Of a stretch of 64,000 bases of DNA, positions 49,222-59,321 are shown piece after piece. Source of the DNA: Comamonas sp. JUb58 (GTDB lineage Bacteria > Pseudomonadota > Gammaproteobacteria > Burkholderiales > Burkholderiaceae_C). Under the pieces are notes generated by a model. It made no database searches. It saw nothing but the letters and a program-made list of their open reading frames with translations, and was not told where the DNA came from. Position numbers and translations under genes: made by a program. Each line of letters begins with the position of its first letter. Within the stretch, counting starts at the first letter, position 1. Location of the stretch: contig NZ_SOAL01000009.1 of the NCBI RefSeq assembly GCF_004364775.1, positions 62,001-126,000 of the forward strand, in the 5' to 3' direction.

Positions 49222-49860
49222 ATGGACCAAAAAACATCTGCCCACTACCAGCGCTTGCACCGCCAACGGTTGCGCGAGCAGGGGCTGGTGAAGAAAGAGG
49301 TCTGGGTACTTCCAGAGTACAGCGCGGTCCTGCATCTGCTCGAGAAGCAGATGCGCCAGCCGCAGGCGCAACCGGGTTCATTGACCATCCACCAACAGGA
49401 GGGGAGCATGGAAAACAGCAAGCACCACTACCGCAGCATTCAGGCGCTGGCCGAAGAGCTGGGCGCATCGGCGCTGGCCCGTGAGGGCAAGTTGCAGATA
49501 GAGCTACTGGAAGGGACCGAGACCAGCGTGCTGGTCACCTTGTCCGATTTTGGCGATCTACCCGTGCATGTGGCCCTGTCGGGCGAGCAGCTGGTGGTCG
49601 AGGCCTTTTTGTGGCCTGCCAACCAGGTGCGTGACGGCGCTGGCCTCAATGCGCAAATCCTGCGCCTGCAAAAGCTGTTCCCGTTCACGACGATGGCGCT
49701 GGAGCCGCTGGCCCGGGGTGGCGAGGGCTATGTGATGTTTGCTGCGATGCGCGCCAACAGCAGCACGGACGACATCCTCGCCGAGATCCTGATCCTGGCC
49801 GACAGCGTGATCCAGGCCACCGAGGCGCTGGCACCCTATCTGACCTTGGCGCAGGTCTGA
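49222..49860 (+). CDS. YjfI-like (DUF2170) protein
   Basis: 212 residues from ATG 49222. A TTG at 49171, with AAAGGAG ten bases before it, would add 17 residues but would begin almost at the predicted transcription start. The N-terminal 45 residues are basic (AHYQRLHRQRLREQGLVKKEVWVLP). From about residue 60 an alpha/beta domain follows that I assign to the YjfI/DUF2170 family (LALAEELGASAL, FPFTTMALEPL, DDILAEILILADSVI). In enterobacteria yjfI precedes yjfJ, a PspA homologue, and here too the next gene encodes PspA, 40 bases downstream. Its molecular role is unknown; a PspA-accessory function in membrane maintenance is inferred. Confidence 0.82.
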   Translation: MDQKTSAHYQRLHRQRLREQGLVKKEVWVLPEYSAVLHLLEKQMRQPQAQPGSLTIHQQEGSMENSKHHYRSIQALAEELGASALAREGKLQIELLEGTETSVLVTLSDFGDLPVHVALSGEQLVVEAFLWPANQVRDGAGLNAQILRLQKLFPFTTMALEPLARGGEGYVMFAAMRANSSTDDILAEILILADSVIQATEALAPYLTLAQV

Positions 49861-49900
49861 GCGCAGCCCGTCCCCGACCCCACAGTACAAGGAGAGCATC

Positions 49901-50605
49901 ATGACCGTATGGAACAAGCTGGTGACTGCGCTGCGCGGCGCGGCGCACGAGGCGGGTGAAGCCGTCACCGACAGCCAGGCGCTGCGCATCTTGGACCAGG
50001 AAATCCGCGATGCCGACAACGACCTGAACAGCTCCAAGGAAGCGCTGGCCGAGATCATGGCCAAGCAAAAGCTGTCCGCCGGCAAGCTGCAGACCACGCA
50101 AGCCAAGATTGCCGAATACGAGGGCTATGCGCTCAAGGCGCTGGAAACCCAGGACGAGGCCCTGGCGCTGGAAGTGGCCGGCAAGGTGGCCCTGCTCGAA
50201 ACCCAGCGCGACGAAGAAGAAGCCCAGCTGGGGGCCTTTACCCAGAGCGTGGAGCAGCTGCGCACGGCGATCCAGACGGCGCAGTCGAACATCAAGCGCC
50301 TCAAGCAGCAGGCGGACACCGTCAAGGCCACCGAGAGCGTGCAGCGCGCCCAGGCCACGGTGGCCGGTCGCTACACCGGCTCGCAGTCGCGGGTGCAGAC
50401 GGCGCTCGATTCGCTCGAGCGCATCAAGCAAAAGCAGGCCGAGCGCGGCGCCCGCATGGAGAGCGCGGCCGAGCTGGCACAAAGCAGCAGCGAAGACGCA
50501 CTCGATGCCAAGCTGCGCGCCGCTGGCATCACCGCCAGCGCCGGCAATGCGCAGTCGGTGCTGGAGCGCCTCAAGGCGCAACGCGCCGGCAACAAGGAGG
50601 CCTGA
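49901..50605 (+). CDS. PspA/IM30-family membrane-stress protein
   Basis: 234 residues; ATG 49901 follows CAAGGAGAGCATC. The protein is almost entirely coiled coil, as in the ESCRT-III-like PspA/Vipp1 family, with a short amphipathic N-terminal helix (MTVWNKLVTALRGAAHEAGE) that would bind stressed membranes. SQALRILDQEIRDADNDLNSSKEAL and the Gln/Lys/Glu heptads (about 60-190) make up the hairpin. Such proteins assemble into rods or rings that shield or repair damaged inner membrane. It is the YjfJ type, not the sigma-54/PspF-linked pspABC type, because no pspB, pspC or pspF is present. Confidence 0.9.
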   Translation: MTVWNKLVTALRGAAHEAGEAVTDSQALRILDQEIRDADNDLNSSKEALAEIMAKQKLSAGKLQTTQAKIAEYEGYALKALETQDEALALEVAGKVALLETQRDEEEAQLGAFTQSVEQLRTAIQTAQSNIKRLKQQADTVKATESVQRAQATVAGRYTGSQSRVQTALDSLERIKQKQAERGARMESAAELAQSSSEDALDAKLRAAGITASAGNAQSVLERLKAQRAGNKEA

Positions 50606-50698
50606 TACCGCCCGGGGCCATGGCTGGCCCGACCAGACACACAACAAGTGAGGAGCCGGCACTGCGCCCGCTACCCCACACCTAGAAGAGGGACTGCC

Positions 50699-51385
50699 AT
50701 GTCGACATTTCTGCACTATGCGCTGGGCTTTCCGACCTTCATCTTCGGCGCATTGCTGCTGTGCATGCTGCTGTACTGGCTGATCGCCCTGCTCGGCCTG
50801 GTGGAGACCGATTCGCTCGACCAGTGGCTGCTGTTTGATGGCAGCGACCATGCCCATGGCGTGGAGCATTCGGTCAGCGCGCTGGCCGGCCTGCTGCTCA
50901 AGGTGGGGCTGGGCGGTATTCCGGCCACCGTCATCCTGACGGTGTTGCTGCTGCTGTCCTGGCTGGCGTCGTATGTGCTGTGCCACCTGGTGCCCATGCC
51001 CGAGGGCTGGGCGCTGCTCAACTGGCTCATCGGCAGCGCGCTGGCGGTGGCCGCCCTGGTGCTGGGCTTTGCCGCCACCGTGGTCGTGCTGCGGCCGCTG
51101 CGCGGCCTGGTGGCACGCATTGCACCGCCCGAGACCCCGCAGGTGCTGCTGGGCCGCAGTGGCCTGGTGCGCAGCGGGGTGGTCAACGCCACGCAGGGTT
51201 ATGGCAGCGTCGATGACGGCGGCGGCGGGCTCAATGTGCAGATGCGCTCGCCTGAGCGCGAACTGCCACGCGGCACCGAGATCGTGCTGATCGAGCACCT
51301 GCCCGAGCACAACGCCTGGCGTGTGGTCAGCAAGGCCGAGTTCGATGGCAGCGAAATACCGGGCCTGCGCCCACCTGTTGTATAG
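50699..51385 (+). CDS. YqiJ-like membrane protein with C-terminal OB-fold (NfeD-related)
   Basis: 228 residues from ATG 50699. There are three hydrophobic parts: about 8-38, 62-100 and 105-135. Residues about 150-220 form an OB-fold-like beta domain (LLGRSGLVRSGVVNATQGYGSV..., ending LIEHLPEHNAWRVVSK). NfeD/YqiJ proteins are encoded next to flotillins and are thought to act with them in membrane organisation. Here the flotillin gene follows after 74 bases, the same order as yqiJ-yqiK in Escherichia coli. Confidence 0.88.
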   Translation: MSTFLHYALGFPTFIFGALLLCMLLYWLIALLGLVETDSLDQWLLFDGSDHAHGVEHSVSALAGLLLKVGLGGIPATVILTVLLLLSWLASYVLCHLVPMPEGWALLNWLIGSALAVAALVLGFAATVVVLRPLRGLVARIAPPETPQVLLGRSGLVRSGVVNATQGYGSVDDGGGGLNVQMRSPERELPRGTEIVLIEHLPEHNAWRVVSKAEFDGSEIPGLRPPVV

Positions 51386-51459
51386 GAGCGGGCCGCCTGC
51401 GCCAGCGCGGCGGCCGGCAATTGCACTTTTCAAAAATTGATACTGATAGGGAGCTACGC

Positions 51460-53550
51460 ATGAATTGGGGAAATCTGGAGTGGTACATCGTCGCCGGGGT
51501 GGTGATCGGCTCGATCTTCATCGTCATCCTGGGCCTGTTTGCGCTGGTCAAGGCCTTCTACATCAAGGTGCCGCAGGGCACGGCCTTGATCATCAATGAC
51601 ACGACCTCGCAGCCCAAGGTGAAGTTCACCGGCGGCATGGTGCTGCCGGTGATCCACAAGAAGGAGTTCATGCGCATCTCGCTGATCACCTTGGAGATTG
51701 ACCGCCGTGGCAAGGAAGGCCTGATCTGCCGCGACAACATGCGTGCCGACATCACCGTGGCCTTCTACCTGCGCGTCAACGAAACCGCTGCCGACGTGCT
51801 CAAGGTGGCCAAGGCCATCGGCGTGGACCGCGCCTCGGAAAAGGGCGCCGTCAACGAGCTGTTCAATGCCAAGTTCTCCGAGGCCTTGAAGACCGTGGGC
51901 AAGCAGATCGACTTTGTGAAGCTGTTCGAGAACCGCCAGGATTTCCGCGACCAGATCATCCATGTGATCGGCAACGACCTCAACGGCTATGTGCTCGAAG
52001 ACGTGGCCATCGACTACCTGGAGCAGACCTCCAAGGCCTCGCTGGACCCGAACAACATCCTGGACGCAGAAGGTATCCGCAAGATCACCGAGCTGACGGC
52101 CAACCAGAACATCGTCACCAACGAACTCGAGCGCAATGCCGAGCTGGCCGTGACCAAGAAGAACGTCGAGACCAAGGAAGCGATGCTGGCGCTGGAACGC
52201 CAGCAGGCCGATGCCGAAGCGCGCCAGAAGCGCGAGATCGCCACCATCCAGGCGCGCGAGCAGGCCGAGACCCAGAAGGTGCAGGAAGAAGAGCGCCTCA
52301 AGGCCGAGCAGGCCCGCATCCAGACGCAGGAGCAGCTCGACATCCGAGAAGAAAACCGCCAGCGCGAAGTCGCCGTGGCGCAGCAGAACCGCGAGCGCGC
52401 CGTGGTGATCGAGATTGAAAAGGTCACCCGCGCCAAGGACCTGGAAGTGGTCTCGCGCCAGCGCGAAGTGGAGCTGCAGCGCATCGAGAAAGAGAAGGCC
52501 ATCGAAGTCGAGAAGGCCAATATCGCCAACGTCATCCGCGAGCGCGTGGTGGTCGAAAAGGGCGTGGCCCAGGAAGAGGAACGCATCAAGGAAGTGCGCG
52601 TGGTGTCCGAAGCCGAGCGCATGAAGCAGGTCACCGTGCTGACCGCCCAGGCGCAAGCCGAAGAGGACCTGGTGCGCCAGGTCAAGAAGGCCGAGGCCGA
52701 CGAATCGGCATCGCGCCACAAGGCCGTCGAAGTGACCACCCTGGCCCAGGCCGAGTTGGAAGCCGCCGGCAAGACCGCAGAAGCCAAGAAGAAGATGGCC
52801 GAGGCCATCGAGGTCGAGCGCGCAGCGCCGGGCCTGGCCGATGCCAAGGTGCGTGAAGTGACGGCCGCCGCGATTGAGCGCGAAGGCCTGGTGCAGGCCA
52901 AAATCATTGCCGAGAAGCTGATGGCCGAGGCCCGAGGCGAAGAGGAAAAGGGTCTGGCCGAAGTGCGCGTGATCGAGGCGCAGGCCGATGCCAACGAAAA
53001 GCTGGGCCTGGCCGATGCCAAGGTGCTGGAAGAGCGCCTGATGGCGCAGGCCCGTGGTGAAGCCCAGGTGGGCAACACCAAGGCCGTGGTGACCCGCGAT
53101 GTGGGCCAGTCCGAAGCCGATGTGCTGCGCGACAAGCTGTTCGCCGAGGCCAAGGGTTTGACCGAGAAGTTCAGCGCGCTGGCCTCGCTGTCCGACCAGG
53201 CCCGCTCGCACGAAGAGTTCCGCATGCAGCTGGAGAAGAACTTCGAGCAAGCGCTGGCCGCCATCGAGGCGAACAAGACCGTGGCGCAGGAGCAGGCCGA
53301 GGTGCTGTCGGCCGCACTGTCCAAGGCCAATATCGACATCGTCGGCGGCGGTGGCGACTTCTTCAACAACTTTGCCAAGGCGCTGTCGGTGGGCAAGGCG
53401 GTCGAGGGTGTCTCGGCCAAGAGCCCCATCGTGCAGGAGCTGCTGCAGAAGTTCATCGGCGGCAAGGGCCTGCCCAGTGATGTGCTGAGCAACCTGCTGG
53501 GCGGTGGCCAGGACAAGAAGAGCCTGCCTCCGTCGGCGACCGAGTCCTGA
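51460..53550 (+). CDS. flotillin-family protein (YqiK type)
   Basis: 696 residues from ATG 51460, preceded by ATAGGGAGC. A single N-terminal transmembrane segment (about 8-32) is followed by the SPFH/Band 7 domain (about 35-200: VPQGTALIINDTTSQPKV, RADITVAFYLRVNETAADVL). Then comes a very long Ala/Glu/Lys/Arg coiled coil (about 230-620) with repeated EKLMAEARGEEEKGLAEV-like units. The C-terminus has a Gly-rich patch (IVGGGGDFF). Flotillins build oligomeric rafts or cages at the inner membrane. It is centrally placed between the NfeD-like gene and the giant ATPase gene, so the two probably cooperate. Confidence 0.94.
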   Translation: MNWGNLEWYIVAGVVIGSIFIVILGLFALVKAFYIKVPQGTALIINDTTSQPKVKFTGGMVLPVIHKKEFMRISLITLEIDRRGKEGLICRDNMRADITVAFYLRVNETAADVLKVAKAIGVDRASEKGAVNELFNAKFSEALKTVGKQIDFVKLFENRQDFRDQIIHVIGNDLNGYVLEDVAIDYLEQTSKASLDPNNILDAEGIRKITELTANQNIVTNELERNAELAVTKKNVETKEAMLALERQQADAEARQKREIATIQAREQAETQKVQEEERLKAEQARIQTQEQLDIREENRQREVAVAQQNRERAVVIEIEKVTRAKDLEVVSRQREVELQRIEKEKAIEVEKANIANVIRERVVVEKGVAQEEERIKEVRVVSEAERMKQVTVLTAQAQAEEDLVRQVKKAEADESASRHKAVEVTTLAQAELEAAGKTAEAKKKMAEAIEVERAAPGLADAKVREVTAAAIEREGLVQAKIIAEKLMAEARGEEEKGLAEVRVIEAQADANEKLGLADAKVLEERLMAQARGEAQVGNTKAVVTRDVGQSEADVLRDKLFAEAKGLTEKFSALASLSDQARSHEEFRMQLEKNFEQALAAIEANKTVAQEQAEVLSAALSKANIDIVGGGGDFFNNFAKALSVGKAVEGVSAKSPIVQELLQKFIGGKGLPSDVLSNLLGGGQDKKSLPPSATES

Positions 53551-53699
53551 GCCCGGGCCATGCCAGGCCGGGCGCCATGCCTGGTCTGGCCTGACCTTGG
53601 GCCGACTCGTTCCTTCTGGGCATCTAGCCCTCTTGCAAGGCAGGCTCCAGCCGCTGTGCTGGCCTGCCATGCCCCACCGCATTCTCTGCCGCTCTAGCC

Positions 53700-56600
53700 A
53701 TGTCCACTACCCCATCCAACGACCCACCGGACCGCTCTGCCGTTGACGACGCCGTCGCCAGCGGTGGCTCCTATGAAGTGCTGGCCAAGCGGCTCGATGC
53801 CCAGGGCCAGGCGCTGGAGACCCTGGCGCGTGAGCTGAACGAAGCACGGCTGGAAGAATTTGGCCGCAGCCAGATGGAGGTCATCGCCCGCATGCGGGTG
53901 CGCACCGAAAACAACTGCCTGGGCCGCGACATCGCCCAGGTCGGTGGTTATCTGCTGTTTGGCTACAACGTGTTCATGGGCCTCAAGCAGGAGACGCGCA
54001 TCGAGGATGTGTTCGCGCTCTACCGCTTGCACGAGGGCGAGCAGGGCTACGAAGTCACGCCGGTGGACACCAAGGACAGCTTTCTGGGTATCCAGAGCTT
54101 TGTGCAGGATTTCCAGGAGCTCTACGCCTACTACAAGCACACCAAGCTGATGCAGCTGGCGGTGCGCGATGGCAAGCTGCTGGCCAGCTTCCAGATCGGC
54201 GAGCGCCTGGGCGATGTGCGGGTGTTCCGCTGGTCGGTCTCGCCCGATGGCCAGCAGATCCGCTATATCGACAACCGGGGCGAGCGCGATATCGAGCTGC
54301 CCGCGCCCCATGATTTTGAATGGCAGCGCGCCGGCCGCGAGCACCTGGTGCAGGGCCGCCATCCGCACATCAACATCCTCGACAAGGTGTTTGTCGAGAC
54401 GCTCGATGGTGACCTGACCATCAAGGTCGAGAACAACACCAACGACGGCCTGGGCATCTACCGCGAGCCGGTGCAGGAGAAGAACCAGTCGCTCGACGAC
54501 GCCGTGTTTGAATACGCGGCCGTGGGCAGCCTGATCCTGCTCAAGATCCTGCCCTACCGCGAGGACCAGTGGCGCTACCTGGTCTACAACACCTTGTCGC
54601 GCCAGGTGCTGCGCATGGATGCGATTGGCGCGGCCTGCATCCAGCTGCCGCAGGACCACGGCATCATCTTCCCCGGCGGCTACTACCTGCAAAACGGCGA
54701 GCACCGCGCCTTTGAGCAGAACATGCAGGGCATGCGCTACCGCCGCAGCATCCGCTCGCCCAATGGCGAGGATGTGCTCTATGTGTTCTACGAGCCCGAG
54801 AGCGGGCGCATGGCGCTGTTCAAGTACAACCTGATCGAGCGGGCGCTGCAGCCGCCCATCATCGGCCACGGCTATGCGCGCATGGATGATGGCCGCATCG
54901 TCATTTTTGCCGCCGAGAGCAATGAGGCCTCGCGCGTGCACCCGATGCAGCTGTGGCGCACGCCTTTCGCGTCGGACGACTATGCGGCGCGCCAGCCGCA
55001 GAAAGACAGCGCGCTGGGCCGCATCGGCAATGCCGAGCTGGTCAGCGGCATCTCCGATCTGTACAGCGTGCGCAAGGAGATCGCGACCACCGAGGTATCG
55101 CTGCCGCGCTACGAGCGCCTGATCGACACCGCGCGCCGCCTGTTTGAGCGCTACCACTGGCTCAGCGGGCCGGGCATGCAGGCGCTGCATGAGAACCTGC
55201 TGGGCATCGTCGCCACCGGCGATGCGGTGCTGGACGAGTACGAAAAGGTCGAGAGCATCCGCCAGGCCTCGGCCAAGGCGATGAGCGAGGTCAGCAGCCG
55301 CCATGGGCAGCTGCTCAAGCAGATTCGCCTGTCCGATGGCGACAGCATCGATGCCTATGTGGGCGCGCTCACCGACCTGGCCGCACTGCGCGGCCAGTTG
55401 CTGGCCACGCGCGAGCTGCGCTATGTGGATGCCGCTGCCATCGATGCCATGGTGCAGACGGCCGACGAGGCCCAGGCCGAGGTATCGCAGCGCACGGCGG
55501 GCTTTATCGCCACCGATGCCGCGATGCAGCCCTATGTGGAGCAGCTGCAAACGCTGGACCAGCAGGCCCAGGCAGCGACCACGGTGGTGCAGCTGGCCGA
55601 GCCGCTGGCGCAGATGGCACAGATGTCGGCCGCGCTCGATCTGCTGTCCGAGTTGATGGGCAGCCTCAAGATCGACGATGCCACCCAGCGCACGGCGGTG
55701 GTGGACCGCATCTCGTCCATCTATGCCCGCCTCAACCAGGTGCGGGCGCGGGCCGAGCAGCGCAAATCCGGCCTGGGCAGCGCCGAGAACCTGGCGCAGT
55801 TTGCCGCGCAGCTGGCGCTGTTCTCGCAAAGCATCGTCAGCGGGCTGAACCTGGCCCAGACACCCGAGAAATGCGATGAGCAACTGGCGCGCCTGCTGGT
55901 ACAGCTCGAAGACATCGAGGGCCAGTTTGGCGAGCATGCGCAGTTTCTCTCCGACATCATCGCCAAGCGCGAAGAGGTGCTGGAGACCTTCGAGGCGCGC
56001 AAGCAGTCCCTGCAGGACGAGCGCCAGCGCCGCGCGCAAGGCGTGCTCGATGCCGCGCTGCGCATTGTGCAAGGCCTGCCCAAGCGCACTGAAAAGATCG
56101 CCAGCCCCGAGGCCTTGCACGCCTTTTTTGCCGGCGATCCGCTCATCGCCAAGCTCAAGGAACTGGCCGGGCGCCTGCGCGGCGAGCTGCAGGACCCCGT
56201 CAAGGCCGATGACATCGATGGCCGCATCAAGTCGCTGCGCGACCAGGCCTTCCGCGCGCTGCAGGACCGCAATGAGCTGTACGAGGGCGATGGCAAGCTG
56301 ATCCGCCTGGGCCGCCACCGCTTCTCGGTCGGCAACCAGGACCTGGACCTGACCTTGCTGCCCCGCGATGGCCAGCTCTACCTGCACCTGGTGGGCACCG
56401 AGTATTTCGAGCCGGTGGACAACCCAGAACTTGCCGGGCTGCAGGCCTACTGGGATGCCTCGTCGCCGGCCGAATCGGCCGAGATGTACCGGGGCGAGTA
56501 CCTGGCGCTGGAAGTGGTGCAAGCCGTGCGTGCCGGCCGCGAGGGCTGGAGCCAGGACCGCCTGCGCCAGCTTTTGCCCGATGGCGAGGCACTGACCCAG

Positions 56601-59198
56601 GCGATCCGCGAGTTTTCTGCGCCGCGCTACCGCGATGGCTATGAGCGCGGCATCCACGACCATGATGCGGCGCTGATCCTGCAGGCGCTGGTGCCGCTGG
56701 CCGATGGCGCGGGTGTGCTGCGCCATGCACCGCAGGCGCGCAGCCTGGCGCTGCTGTTCTGGAGCCAGCAGGCCCATATCCAGCAGCCGCAGCTGGCCAG
56801 CAGCATTGCGCGCTGGCCTGAGCGCGCGCAGCAGGCCCTGGCCATGCAACAACTGCTGGGCAGCGAGACCGAGCGCCTGGCGCTGCAGACCGACATCATG
56901 GCCCAGCTGCGCGCCTTTGCGCAGGACCAGGGCCTGCTCGATGCGCTGCTGCGCTCCGACCCGGCCAGCCCTTTGCTGGCAGCTGCCGCAATCGATGAAG
57001 GTGAATGGGACAGCGAGGCCGACAACCTGCTGCGCGCCGCCGCCGATTACCTGCAGGCCGAGCTGGCGCACAAGGCGCTGCGCTTCCACTTCTCGGGCGC
57101 CAGCCAGGCGGTGATGGCCGCCTTGCAGCAGGCGCTCAAGGCCGGTCCCAAGGAAGGGCTGCACTGGGCCGACCTGCAGCGCTACTGGGCGGGCGGCGAG
57201 GCCGGCCAGGCCAGCCGCGAGCGCGGCGCCGCACCGCTGGCCCAGCGCTGGCGCAGCGCGCTGCACTGGCTGCAGACGGTGGCCCAGGCCGCGCCGCCGG
57301 CCGAGCGCGCCGCCTGGCTGCCCTACTGCAGCGAGGCGGCAGCCTGGCTGGTGTGCCAGGCCGAACTGACCCACCAGCTGAGCACCGCCGATTTGCGCTG
57401 CGAGGTGCAGGGCCTGCTGGGCCAGCATGGCCGGGTGGATAGCGGCCGCATGCACATCCAGCTCGATGAGCTGACCACGCGTGCGGCGCGCCACTACCGC
57501 CGCTATCTGCCGCAGTGGGAGCGCTACCAGGCGCTGCGCCAGCAGCTGCTGGGCGACTACCGCGCGCGCTTCCGGCTGGAAGAGTTCAAGGCCCGGCCGC
57601 TGTCGTCCTTTGTGCGCAACCGGCTGATCAACGAGATCTACCTGCCTGTGATTGGCGACAACCTGGCCAAGCAGATCGGCGTGGTGGGCGAGAACAAGCG
57701 CACCGACCAGATGGGCCTGCTGATGATGATCTCGCCGCCCGGCTACGGCAAGACCACCTTGATGGAATACGTGGCCAACCGCTTGGGGCTGATCTTCATG
57801 AAGATCAACGGCCCGGCGCTTGGCCATTCGGTGCGCTCGCTCGACCCGGCGCAGGCGCCCGATGCGACGGCGGCCAAGGAGCTGGAAAAGCTCAACCTGG
57901 CGCTGGAGATGGCCAACAACGTGATGCTGTACATCGACGATATCCAGCACACGCATCCCGAGTTTCTGCAGAAGTTCATCTCGCTGTCCGATGGCACGCG
58001 CCGCATCGAAGGCGTGTGGCGCGGCCAGACCAAGACCCATGACATGCGCGGCAAGCGCTTTTGCGTGGTCATGTCGGGCAACCCCTATACCGAGTCGGGG
58101 GAGGTCTTCAAGATCCCCGACATGCTGGCCAACCGCGCCGACATCTACAACCTGGGCGATGTGCTGGGCGGCATGGACGAGGTCTTCAAGCTCAGCTACA
58201 TCGAGAACAGCATGACCTCGAACGCGGTGCTGGCGCCGATGGCCACACGCAGCCTGCAGGACCTGTACCTGCTGCTCGACCGGGTGCAGGGCAAGGAGGT
58301 CTCGGCCAATGCGCTGTCGCACGACTATGCCGCCGCCGAGCTGCGCGAGATGGAGGCTGTGCTGCAGCGCATGCTGCAGGTGCGCGAGCTGGTGTTCAAA
58401 GTGAACCAGCAGTACATCCACAGCGCCGCGCAGGACGACAACTACCGCACCGAGCCGCCGTTCAAGCTGCAGGGCAGCTACCGCAACATGAACAAGCTGG
58501 CCGAGAAGATCACCCCGGTGATGAACGATGCCGAGATGGCGCAGATGCTGAGCGACCATTACCAGGGCGAGGCGCAGATGCTGACCGGCGGCGCCGAGGA
58601 AAACCTGCTCAAGCTCGCCGAGCTGCGCGGCAGCACTGATGCCCAGGGCCAGGCGCGCTGGGCAGAGATCAAGGCCCAGTTCCAGCGCCAGCAGGCTGCT
58701 GGCGGCGCCAATGCCGATGCCGCCACGCGCGTGACCACCCAGCTGGTCGACCTGGTCGCCGCCACCCGGGCGATGGCCGAGGCCCAGCAGGCCCGCCACT
58801 TGGGCGATAGCGCTGCGCAAGAAGGCCTGCAGCGCATGCTGGCGCGATGGGGCCAGGCGCAAACCGCCGTGGGCCAGTCGCTCGATGGTATCCGCCAGGC
58901 AGTGCTGGACAGCGCGCCGGCGCCGCAGTCCGCAGAACCTGCCGATCCGCCGCTGGACCTGGCCATACAGCAGCTGGGCCAGCTGGTGCTGCAGTCGCTG
59001 CAACCGGTGGTGGAGCACCTGGACCAGAGCCGGCGCCAGCAGCTCGGTCTGCACCGGGTGCTGATGCAGGTTGCCACCCGCATGCAAGAGCAGATCGACC
59101 AGCAGCGCGCTGGCCGCCAGCCGCTGCAGCCCACCTTGCAGGCCGATGACATTGACAAGGCCTTTGACCGGATGCAGGACCCACGGCCAACGCGCTGA
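53700..59198 (+). CDS. giant AAA ATPase with beta-rich N-terminal half and coiled coil
   Basis: 1832 residues; homologues are often labelled 'DNA repair ATPase', but nothing here shows a DNA-repair role. Residues about 60-470 are beta-rich with Trp/Tyr repeats (WRYLVYNTLSRQVLRMD, RSPNGEDVLYVFYEPESG) reminiscent of a propeller. About 470-870 is predominantly coiled coil. The ATPase core is about 1290-1540: Walker A GYGKTT at 1348-1353, Walker B VMLYIDD with Asp1413-Asp1414, and a sensor-like MSGNPYTESG near 1460. A further helical tail follows. It lies 149 bases after the flotillin gene. It may remodel membrane-associated substrates in the PspA/flotillin system. The exact start could be slightly different. 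Confidence 0.92.
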   Translation: MSTTPSNDPPDRSAVDDAVASGGSYEVLAKRLDAQGQALETLARELNEARLEEFGRSQMEVIARMRVRTENNCLGRDIAQVGGYLLFGYNVFMGLKQETRIEDVFALYRLHEGEQGYEVTPVDTKDSFLGIQSFVQDFQELYAYYKHTKLMQLAVRDGKLLASFQIGERLGDVRVFRWSVSPDGQQIRYIDNRGERDIELPAPHDFEWQRAGREHLVQGRHPHINILDKVFVETLDGDLTIKVENNTNDGLGIYREPVQEKNQSLDDAVFEYAAVGSLILLKILPYREDQWRYLVYNTLSRQVLRMDAIGAACIQLPQDHGIIFPGGYYLQNGEHRAFEQNMQGMRYRRSIRSPNGEDVLYVFYEPESGRMALFKYNLIERALQPPIIGHGYARMDDGRIVIFAAESNEASRVHPMQLWRTPFASDDYAARQPQKDSALGRIGNAELVSGISDLYSVRKEIATTEVSLPRYERLIDTARRLFERYHWLSGPGMQALHENLLGIVATGDAVLDEYEKVESIRQASAKAMSEVSSRHGQLLKQIRLSDGDSIDAYVGALTDLAALRGQLLATRELRYVDAAAIDAMVQTADEAQAEVSQRTAGFIATDAAMQPYVEQLQTLDQQAQAATTVVQLAEPLAQMAQMSAALDLLSELMGSLKIDDATQRTAVVDRISSIYARLNQVRARAEQRKSGLGSAENLAQFAAQLALFSQSIVSGLNLAQTPEKCDEQLARLLVQLEDIEGQFGEHAQFLSDIIAKREEVLETFEARKQSLQDERQRRAQGVLDAALRIVQGLPKRTEKIASPEALHAFFAGDPLIAKLKELAGRLRGELQDPVKADDIDGRIKSLRDQAFRALQDRNELYEGDGKLIRLGRHRFSVGNQDLDLTLLPRDGQLYLHLVGTEYFEPVDNPELAGLQAYWDASSPAESAEMYRGEYLALEVVQAVRAGREGWSQDRLRQLLPDGEALTQAIREFSAPRYRDGYERGIHDHDAALILQALVPLADGAGVLRHAPQARSLALLFWSQQAHIQQPQLASSIARWPERAQQALAMQQLLGSETERLALQTDIMAQLRAFAQDQGLLDALLRSDPASPLLAAAAIDEGEWDSEADNLLRAAADYLQAELAHKALRFHFSGASQAVMAALQQALKAGPKEGLHWADLQRYWAGGEAGQASRERGAAPLAQRWRSALHWLQTVAQAAPPAERAAWLPYCSEAAAWLVCQAELTHQLSTADLRCEVQGLLGQHGRVDSGRMHIQLDELTTRAARHYRRYLPQWERYQALRQQLLGDYRARFRLEEFKARPLSSFVRNRLINEIYLPVIGDNLAKQIGVVGENKRTDQMGLLMMISPPGYGKTTLMEYVANRLGLIFMKINGPALGHSVRSLDPAQAPDATAAKELEKLNLALEMANNVMLYIDDIQHTHPEFLQKFISLSDGTRRIEGVWRGQTKTHDMRGKRFCVVMSGNPYTESGEVFKIPDMLANRADIYNLGDVLGGMDEVFKLSYIENSMTSNAVLAPMATRSLQDLYLLLDRVQGKEVSANALSHDYAAAELREMEAVLQRMLQVRELVFKVNQQYIHSAAQDDNYRTEPPFKLQGSYRNMNKLAEKITPVMNDAEMAQMLSDHYQGEAQMLTGGAEENLLKLAELRGSTDAQGQARWAEIKAQFQRQQAAGGANADAATRVTTQLVDLVAATRAMAEAQQARHLGDSAAQEGLQRMLARWGQAQTAVGQSLDGIRQAVLDSAPAPQSAEPADPPLDLAIQQLGQLVLQSLQPVVEHLDQSRRQQLGLHRVLMQVATRMQEQIDQQRAGRQPLQPTLQADDIDKAFDRMQDPRPTR

Positions 59199-59207
59199 GC
59201 ATCCCGG

Positions 59208-59243
59208 CGTCCCTGGCAACCGCAGCGACCACTGCCAGGGACG
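59208..59243 (+). terminator. hairpin after the giant ATPase gene
   Basis: Perfect arms CGTCCCTGGCA (59208-59218) and TGCCAGGGACG (59233-59243) around a 14-base loop, nine bases after the stop. No T run follows. It could terminate or stabilise the upstream message. Confidence 0.5.
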
Positions 59244-59321
59244 TTGAAAGCATTGTTATCAGGTGCAAGCAGCGCCCTTGTCCTAGGTCCGGGGCATGTC
59301 GCCTGCCGATACACTGTGCCG

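Noticed and set aside
53694-59219. 1841-codon open frame on the minus strand opposite the giant ATPase
   Set aside because: It mirrors the ATPase gene codon bias; the predicted protein is Leu/Gln/His/Arg-rich with no domain, and the plus strand has clear Walker motifs.
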